This document shows, in pieces, positions 13,832 to 15,367 of a stretch of DNA of 15,367 nt; within the stretch, counting starts at the first letter, position 1, and each line of letters begins with the position of its first letter. This stretch comes from DATJXG01 sp035500455 (GTDB lineage Bacteria > Acidobacteriota > Terriglobia > Terriglobales > Acidobacteriaceae). The notes under the pieces were generated by a model. It was not told the origin of the DNA and searched no databases. It saw only the letters and a list, made by a program, of their open reading frames with translations. A program made the translations under genes and the position numbers. The DNA lies in contig DATJXG010000464.1 of the NCBI GenBank assembly GCA_035500455.1, positions 1 to 15,367 on the forward strand, written 5' to 3'.

Positions 13832-14488
13832 CTACTTAGCGGTGACCAGGGAATGAGTGATGGCGTGCACCGAGAGTGCAATGCGGTTTTGCACTCCCAC
13901 TTTGCGCATCAGTTTGGCTACGTGCGCCTTTACCGTGCGCTCTTCAATGCCGAGCGCCGATCCGATCTCTTTATTGGAGCGGCCGGCTACCAGCATTTCG
14001 AGCACTTCCTTCTCGCGGTCGGTGAAGGTGACGCGGCCGGCCGGGAAGATGCGCCCCGGGGCCGAACTCACCCGCTCGATGAACATGGAGAGCACGCGCC
14101 GTGGCGCCCACACCGATCCCGAGTGAACGATGCGAATGGCCTGCACGAATTCTTTGGGGGAAGCGGCTTCGTCCACGTAGCCCTTGGCTCCCGAGGCTAC
14201 CGCCTTCAGAACGGATTCCTCATCCATGCCGGAACCGGTTACGATAATCTTCAGGTCAGGCCGGGCAGCTTTGAGTGAGGCCATCATGTCGAACAGGTTC
14301 TGGCCGTTGCGGTTGCCAAGCAGAATCAGGTCGATGTTCTGCGAGGCGCTGATTTCCGAAAGCGAGGTAGAAACCAGTTCGAAATCGGCTTCACTGTCGA
14401 ACAGGGCGCGGAAACCCACGAAACGCAAGGGATCGCTTTCCACGACGGCGATGCGAATAGAGGGCTTCTTTGCCAAGGCAGGCTTCAT
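13832..14488 (-). CDS. NarL/LuxR-type response regulator with degenerate receiver domain
   Basis: A DNA-binding regulator of 218 residues from the ATG at 14488. Residues about 10-125 form a CheY-like receiver: IRIAVVESDPLRFVGFRALF, NIDLILLGNRNG, IIVTGSG with Thr84, and GAKGYVDEAASPKEFVQAI. In the phospho-acceptor position (normally LLD) there is Gly58, and the conserved Lys after GY is Glu107, so phosphorylation in the normal way seems impossible. The acidic pocket is ESD rather than DD. Residues about 152-218 are a complete LuxR helix-turn-helix: FTDREKEVLEMLVAGRSNKEIGSALGIEERTVKAHVAKLMRKVGVQNR. No sensor kinase is adjacent. An in-frame ATG at 14518 would add MLAKSPGISL; the longer open frame to 14794 runs into the divergent gene and is not credible. 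Neither start has a clear ribosome binding site. Confidence 0.93.
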   Translation of the reverse strand: MKPALAKKPSIRIAVVESDPLRFVGFRALFDSEADFELVSTSLSEISASQNIDLILLGNRNGQNLFDMMASLKAARPDLKIIVTGSGMDEESVLKAVASGAKGYVDEAASPKEFVQAIRIVHSGSVWAPRRVLSMFIERVSSAPGRIFPAGRVTFTDREKEVLEMLVAGRSNKEIGSALGIEERTVKAHVAKLMRKVGVQNRIALSVHAITHSLVTAK

Positions 14489-14595
14489 AAGGCTTATCCC
14501 GGGACTCTTGGCTAGCATAAACACATTTCTCGGTGGATGGAATGTGCGTAATAGATCGGCAATTACGCCAGTAACATGAGACAGTTCCTGGCCGG

Positions 14596-14672
14596 CAGTC
14601 GTCAGTCCTCGGGTTTTTGGGCGAAACAAGCCAAGCCTGGCCTGACGGCTGAAGACCGGCGACTGACGACTG
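14596..14672. repeat. 12-bp perfect inverted repeat upstream of the pilin-like gene
   Basis: CAGTCGTCAGTC (14596-14607) and GACTGACGACTG (14661-14672) are exact inverses 53 bp apart, with further modular similarity inside (GACGGCTGAAGACCGG). The repeat lies in the divergent region between the regulator and the pilin-like gene, and the right arm ends directly before the run of six Gs that serves as the downstream ribosome binding site. It could be another interspersed repeat or a regulatory structure. Confidence 0.6.
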
Positions 14673-14684
14673 ATGGGGGGAATG

Positions 14685-15143
14685 ATGAAAATGGGAAAGT
14701 GCGCGGCCGCGGGGCGCACAGTAGTGACCTGCGCCGTGGCCGCGTTATTGTGGGCAAGCCTTCTATCGGCGGCACAGACCGCCGCACCAGGCACATACCA
14801 GCCGAAGTTTCCGGGGGATCCGGCGCGCTCCGAGTCCGAAGCCGGAGCCCTGGGCTACATGCGCACGGTGTTGCGAGCGCAGAAGGAATACAACAAGAAG
14901 AACGGACACTATGCCACCACGCTGGCCGCTCTGGTGCATACCGGCTCTTTCACCCGCCGCATGGTGAACCCCGACCGGGGCGATTACACGGTAAGCTTTC
15001 GCTCCCACAAGGATGGATTCCAGCTGGCGCTCACTCCCAAGCAACTGGACGCGCAGCACCGATCGTTCTACGCAGAGGAGGACGGCGTAATCCACGCGGA
15101 TGAAGAAAAGGCGGCCACGGAAGATTCCCCAAAGGTGAAGTAG
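14685..15143 (+). CDS. secreted protein with type IV pilin-like globular domain
   Basis: The product has 152 residues from the ATG at 14685; ATGs at 14673, 14682 and 14691 are alternatives, and the GGGGGG run at 14675-14680 best serves 14685 or 14691. Residues 1-30 form a signal peptide (basic MKMGKCAAAGR, hydrophobic TVVTCAVAALLWASLLSAA). After a Pro/Gly linker, residues about 50-138 resemble the C-terminal part of acidobacterial type IV pilin-like proteins: a helix with ALGYMRTVLRAQKEYNKKNGHYATTLAAL, then DYTVSFRSHKDGFQLALTPK and RSFYAEEDGVIHAD as beta strands. The prepilin peptidase motif and the hydrophobic pilin spine are missing, so it is not assembled as a pilus by the usual path. It is divergent from the regulator, which could control it. 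The family assignment is by pattern only. Confidence 0.75.
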   Translation: MKMGKCAAAGRTVVTCAVAALLWASLLSAAQTAAPGTYQPKFPGDPARSESEAGALGYMRTVLRAQKEYNKKNGHYATTLAALVHTGSFTRRMVNPDRGDYTVSFRSHKDGFQLALTPKQLDAQHRSFYAEEDGVIHADEEKAATEDSPKVK

Positions 15144-15222
15144 CGTTCTCTTGGCGTCCCTAGCGCTTTCTAGCGGTGATTTGAAACCGCAGAGAACGCA
15201 AAGATTGCAAAGAAAAGCACTG
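15144..15222. repeat. imperfect inverted repeat with CGCAGAGAACGC words
   Basis: GCGTTCTCT (15143-15151) recurs inversely as AGAGAACGC (15191-15199), and AGCGGT/ACCGC (15173-15177 with 15186-15190) forms a local hairpin. The sequence CCGCAGAGAACGCAAAG followed by TTGCAAAGAAAAG is modular and related in style to the repeat at 13699-13806. It starts right after the pilin-like stop codon and may end that transcript. Confidence 0.5.
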
Positions 15223-15319
15223 CGGTTGCGGGAAAGACTGTCCGAAGCGCAAAAGAGATTGGGCCTTCGACGCAGCTGAACGGTGCCGGCCCTTCGCGGA
15301 GAAGAGTGTCCGCGCCACG

Positions 15320-15367
15320 CTACTTGCCGCTTCTGATCGACACTACCTTGCGGTTGCTGAAGGTTAC
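15320..15367 (-). CDS. possible 3' end of a minus-strand gene, cut by the window edge
   Basis: The minus strand from the window end reads VTFSNRKVVSIRSGK and then TAG at 15322-15320. The peptide looks like a plausible C-terminal beta strand of a protein, but 15 residues are too few to identify a family, and other frames here are also open. It is offered as a candidate only. Confidence 0.3.
   Translation of the reverse strand, partial: VTFSNRKVVSIRSGK

Noticed and set aside
14489..14794. N-terminal extension of the regulator to a 320-residue product
   Set aside because: The added residues translate the inverted repeat and the antisense of the pilin-like gene, and lie outside the receiver domain; a start at 14488 or 14518 is more reasonable.

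Overview
The window looks like a chromosomal segment of a GC-rich, Gram-negative bacterium, most likely an acidobacterium (Terriglobia/Koribacter-like). This is inferred from gene content (lipid A genes, LpxI rather than LpxH, a SYLF lipid-binding protein, an exported M13 peptidase, a pilin-like exported protein) and from GC-rich palindromic repeats between genes. No database search was possible. I see no phage, integrase, IS transposase, CRISPR array, rRNA or tRNA. Apart from one orphan gene at the left edge, the content is housekeeping and envelope genes.

Left part (1-5430): a small coiled-coil membrane protein of unknown function with a near-perfect Shine-Dalgarno sequence is followed convergently by lepA (elongation factor 4). 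A REP/BIME-like repeat lies in the divergent gap between lepA and an exported metal-dependent amidohydrolase. A VOC (glyoxalase-fold) protein follows 7 nt after the amidohydrolase, then maf. maf converges on a short tatA, and the stop codons of both genes lie in one small palindrome.

Middle (5430-10240): a second, different REP/BIME-like repeat precedes an M20 carboxypeptidase-type gene on the minus strand. Divergent from it is a lipid A cluster, fabZ-lpxA-lpxI, with another copy of the first repeat family filling the lpxA-lpxI gap and ending one base before the lpxI start codon. A lipid A late acyltransferase (LpxL/HtrB type) converges on lpxI. fabZ, LpxA, LpxI and the acyltransferase together make and trim the acyl precursors and acylate lipid A; lpxD, lpxC and lpxB are not here.

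Right part (10237-15367): an exported SYLF-domain protein, a repeat-bearing 541-bp intergenic stretch, a large exported M13 zinc peptidase, a NarL/LuxR-type regulator whose receiver domain lacks the phospho-acceptor Asp and the conserved Lys, and divergently a secreted protein with a type IV pilin-like globular domain but no prepilin N-terminus. The last 48 bases may be the 3' end of another minus-strand gene.

The points most worth following up are the degenerate receiver of the regulator, the two GTAG-headed REP-like families, and the repeat that occupies the translation start region of lpxI. I did not find a clearly new multi-gene system.
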